Part shown: piece by piece, positions 5,112-6,183 of the stretch
Layout: every line of letters starts with the position of its first letter
Position numbering within the stretch: the first letter of the stretch is position 1
Assembly: GCA_024644145.1 (NCBI GenBank)
Contig: JAHELO010000102.1
Span: 1 to 6,183, forward strand
Direction of reading: 5' to 3'
Length of the DNA stretch: 6,183 bases
From: Christiangramia sp.
GTDB taxonomy: Bacteria > Bacteroidota > Bacteroidia > Flavobacteriales > Flavobacteriaceae
Made by a program: the position numbers and the translations under genes
The notes under the pieces: generated by a model
Told to the model about the DNA's origin: nothing
Databases searched by the model: none
What the model saw: the letters and a program-made list of their open reading frames with translations, nothing else

Positions 5112-5882
5112 TTAGGTTAAAGCTTTAACGTTTTTAATGAATCCGGCGATATTCCCAGTTCCATCCTGGTTGAGGTGTTTTATGAATGCGCTCCCAATTA
5201 TTGCTCCGCGGGCGAATTGGGTAGCCTGATTAAAAGTTTCTTCATCTTTAATACCGAAGCCAACGATCTGTGGATTTTGAAGGTCCAGGTCATGTATCCT
5301 TTTAAAGTAAGCACGGGTATCCTTTCCGAAGCCGCTTGTAGACCCTGTTACGCTGGCACTACTTACCATATAGATAAATCCGTTTGAAACTGAATCGATG
5401 AATTTTATGCGCTCGTCTGAAGTTTGCGGAGTGATTAGAAAGATATTAATCAGGCCGTATTTCTCAAATAGAACCTTATACTGGTCATTATAGACCTCTA
5501 CCGGTAGATCTGGGATAATCAACCCATCTATACCAGCCTCCTTACATTTTTTGCAGAATTCTTCTACACCAAATTGAAGGATGGGATTAAAATACCCCAT
5601 GATGATAAGAGGTATCTCTACTTTTTTACGAATCCCTCCTAACTGCTCAAATAATCTGGAAGTCGTCATCCCATTCTTCAAAGCCTTTGTGGAACTTTCC
5701 TGTATCGTAGGACCGTCGGCTAATGGATCGCTGAAAGGGAGTCCGATCTCAATAAAATCCACACCACTTTTTTCCAGATCAACTATGATCTTTACGGTAT
5801 CTTCAAGATCTGGATACCCGGCTGTAAAATATATTGAAAGCAGTTTTTGTTCTTCCTGTAATTTCCTGGTAATTCTATTCAT
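5112..5882 (-). CDS. trpA: Tryptophan synthase alpha chain
   Basis: The alpha subunit cleaves indole-3-glycerol phosphate to indole and glyceraldehyde 3-phosphate; indole is channelled to TrpB in the alpha2beta2 complex. It has 256 residues, slightly shorter than the E. coli protein (268). Seen: the TIM-barrel blocks YFTAGYPD at 18-25; VDFIEIGLPFSDPLADGPTIQ at 41-61 with the catalytic pair Glu45 and Asp56 (Glu49 and Asp60 in E. coli); IIMGYFNPI at 93-101; GLIIPDLP at 120-127; the loop-6 region YMVSSASVTGS at 171-181; and the phosphate-binding GFGI at 208-211 and GAIIGSA at 226-232. Loop 6 has SSASVTG where E. coli has SRAGVTG, which I associate with the Bacteroidota form. Start ATG at 5882. 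It follows trpB on the same strand and is the last trp gene; no clear terminator follows. Confidence 0.97.
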   Translation of the reverse strand: MNRITRKLQEEQKLLSIYFTAGYPDLEDTVKIIVDLEKSGVDFIEIGLPFSDPLADGPTIQESSTKALKNGMTTSRLFEQLGGIRKKVEIPLIIMGYFNPILQFGVEEFCKKCKEAGIDGLIIPDLPVEVYNDQYKVLFEKYGLINIFLITPQTSDERIKFIDSVSNGFIYMVSSASVTGSTSGFGKDTRAYFKRIHDLDLQNPQIVGFGIKDEETFNQATQFARGAIIGSAFIKHLNQDGTGNIAGFIKNVKALT

Positions 5883-5969
5883 ATTAAATTTTCTTTCATT
5901 GTGAGCTTCGTATTCTCAGGTGCTGGATCAAGCTGAAATTGCAGGTTTCACCCTGCCCAACGTCAATTC
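5883..5969. repeat. trpB-trpA spacer with repeat-like, hairpin-forming sequence
   Basis: The 87 bases between trpB and trpA are less AT-rich than other spacers here. They contain a perfect hairpin GCAGG (5941-5945) / CCTGC (5952-5956) with a 6-base loop, and a wider pair AGCTT (5904-5908) / AAGCT (5930-5934). The middle is GC-rich and looks like the decayed palindromic dispersed repeats common in flavobacterial spacers. No second copy exists in this window, so the repeat identity is a guess. It also carries a 6-codon frame that overlaps the trpA start. Confidence 0.35.
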
Positions 5970-6183
5970 TTATTTTAGGTTGAAATAATCTATATATGTA
6001 TTAAGGTCCTTATCACCACGTCCAGAAAGGTTTACAACCACAATATCTTCCTCCTTGAATTTACTGGTCTCAAAAATTGCCAAAGCGTGCGAGGTTTCTA
6101 TAGCGGGAATAATGCCTTCGAGTTTAGCCAATTGTAGACCGGCTTTCATGGCATCCTCATCTGTAATACTTATAAATTCACCC
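5970..6183 (-). CDS. trpB: Tryptophan synthase beta chain, C-terminal part (5' end outside window)
   Basis: PLP enzyme that condenses indole with serine to make tryptophan. Only the last 70 residues are inside the window. Seen: EGIIPAIETSHALA, the helix carrying the glutamate equivalent to E. coli Glu350 that contacts the substrate/PLP region, followed by VVVNLSGRGDKDLNTY, the family's C-terminal SGRGDKD signature next to the PLP ring nitrogen. It ends at TAA (5972-5970) as expected, soon after this motif. It is read toward trpA, the usual trpB-trpA order, but is separated from it by 87 bases rather than nearly touching. The identity is secure; nothing can be said about the upstream part. Confidence 0.96.
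   Translation of the reverse strand, partial: GEFISITDEDAMKAGLQLAKLEGIIPAIETSHALAIFETSKFKEEDIVVVNLSGRGDKDLNTYIDYFNLK

Noticed and set aside
5116..5129. 14-base perfect palindrome GTTAAAGCTTTAAC at the end of trpA
   Set aside because: It has no loop and no following T run, and it encodes the normal TrpA C-terminus; most likely chance.
5175..5904. Two plus-strand frames opposite trpA
   Set aside because: They are shadows of trpA; the second is rich in Ser/Leu/Phe as expected from an antisense reading.
5900..5960. TPP-riboswitch-like words (CTGAGA, ACCTG, GATCC) on the minus strand before trpA
   Set aside because: The words are in the wrong order, the conserved second half is missing, and the site lies inside an operon for tryptophan rather than thiamine.
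1..6183. Mobile element, CRISPR, defence system or tRNA/rRNA
   Set aside because: No transposase or integrase fragments, no spaced direct repeats, no cloverleaf or rRNA-like stretch were seen; the large genes are housekeeping or common families.

Overview
The window looks like chromosomal DNA from a marine-type member of the Bacteroidota, most likely a Flavobacteriaceae (Gramella/Christiangramia-like). The reasons are: proteins of recognisable flavobacterial type (Ddl with GGYSSE, RluD with a C-terminal insertion, TrpA with SSASVTG, a bTHX ribosomal peptide); AT-rich spacers; no Shine-Dalgarno sequences in front of the genes; and promoter boxes of the Bacteroidota form TAnnTTTG. The taxon is inferred from remembered family features, not from a search.

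Layout. Positions 1-1342 (minus strand): ddl (D-Ala-D-Ala ligase) followed by the start of coaD (phosphopantetheine adenylyltransferase, cut by the window edge). Positions 1343-1443: a divergent promoter region with boxes for both directions and a nested dyad. Positions 1444-3115 (plus): a membrane-anchored protein with two PASTA domains and no kinase, overlapping rluD (23S rRNA pseudouridine synthase) by 11 bases. Positions 3214-3975 (plus): yaaA (peroxide-stress protein), preceded by a promoter box lying inside inverted repeats. Positions 4085-4750 (plus): a uracil-DNA-glycosylase-superfamily protein with a TTG start. Positions 4752-5039 (minus): two small genes, an unknown 47-residue hydrophilic protein and a 44-residue ribosomal protein bTHX. 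Positions 5112-6183 (minus): trpA and the 3' end of trpB, the end of a trp operon, separated by an unusually long 87-base spacer with repeat-like structure.

How the genes fit together. ddl and the PASTA protein both point to peptidoglycan and share one control region. rluD and bTHX serve the ribosome; coaD makes coenzyme A; yaaA and the UDG-like protein fit oxidative damage limitation and DNA repair; TrpA and TrpB form tryptophan synthase. This is mostly ordinary core genome. There is no sign of a mobile element, CRISPR array, defence island or RNA operon. The points most worth a second look are the kinase-less PASTA protein divergent from ddl, the two small minus-strand genes, a minus-strand intrinsic terminator embedded in the UDG-like coding sequence, the dyad-rich promoters, and the trpB-trpA spacer.
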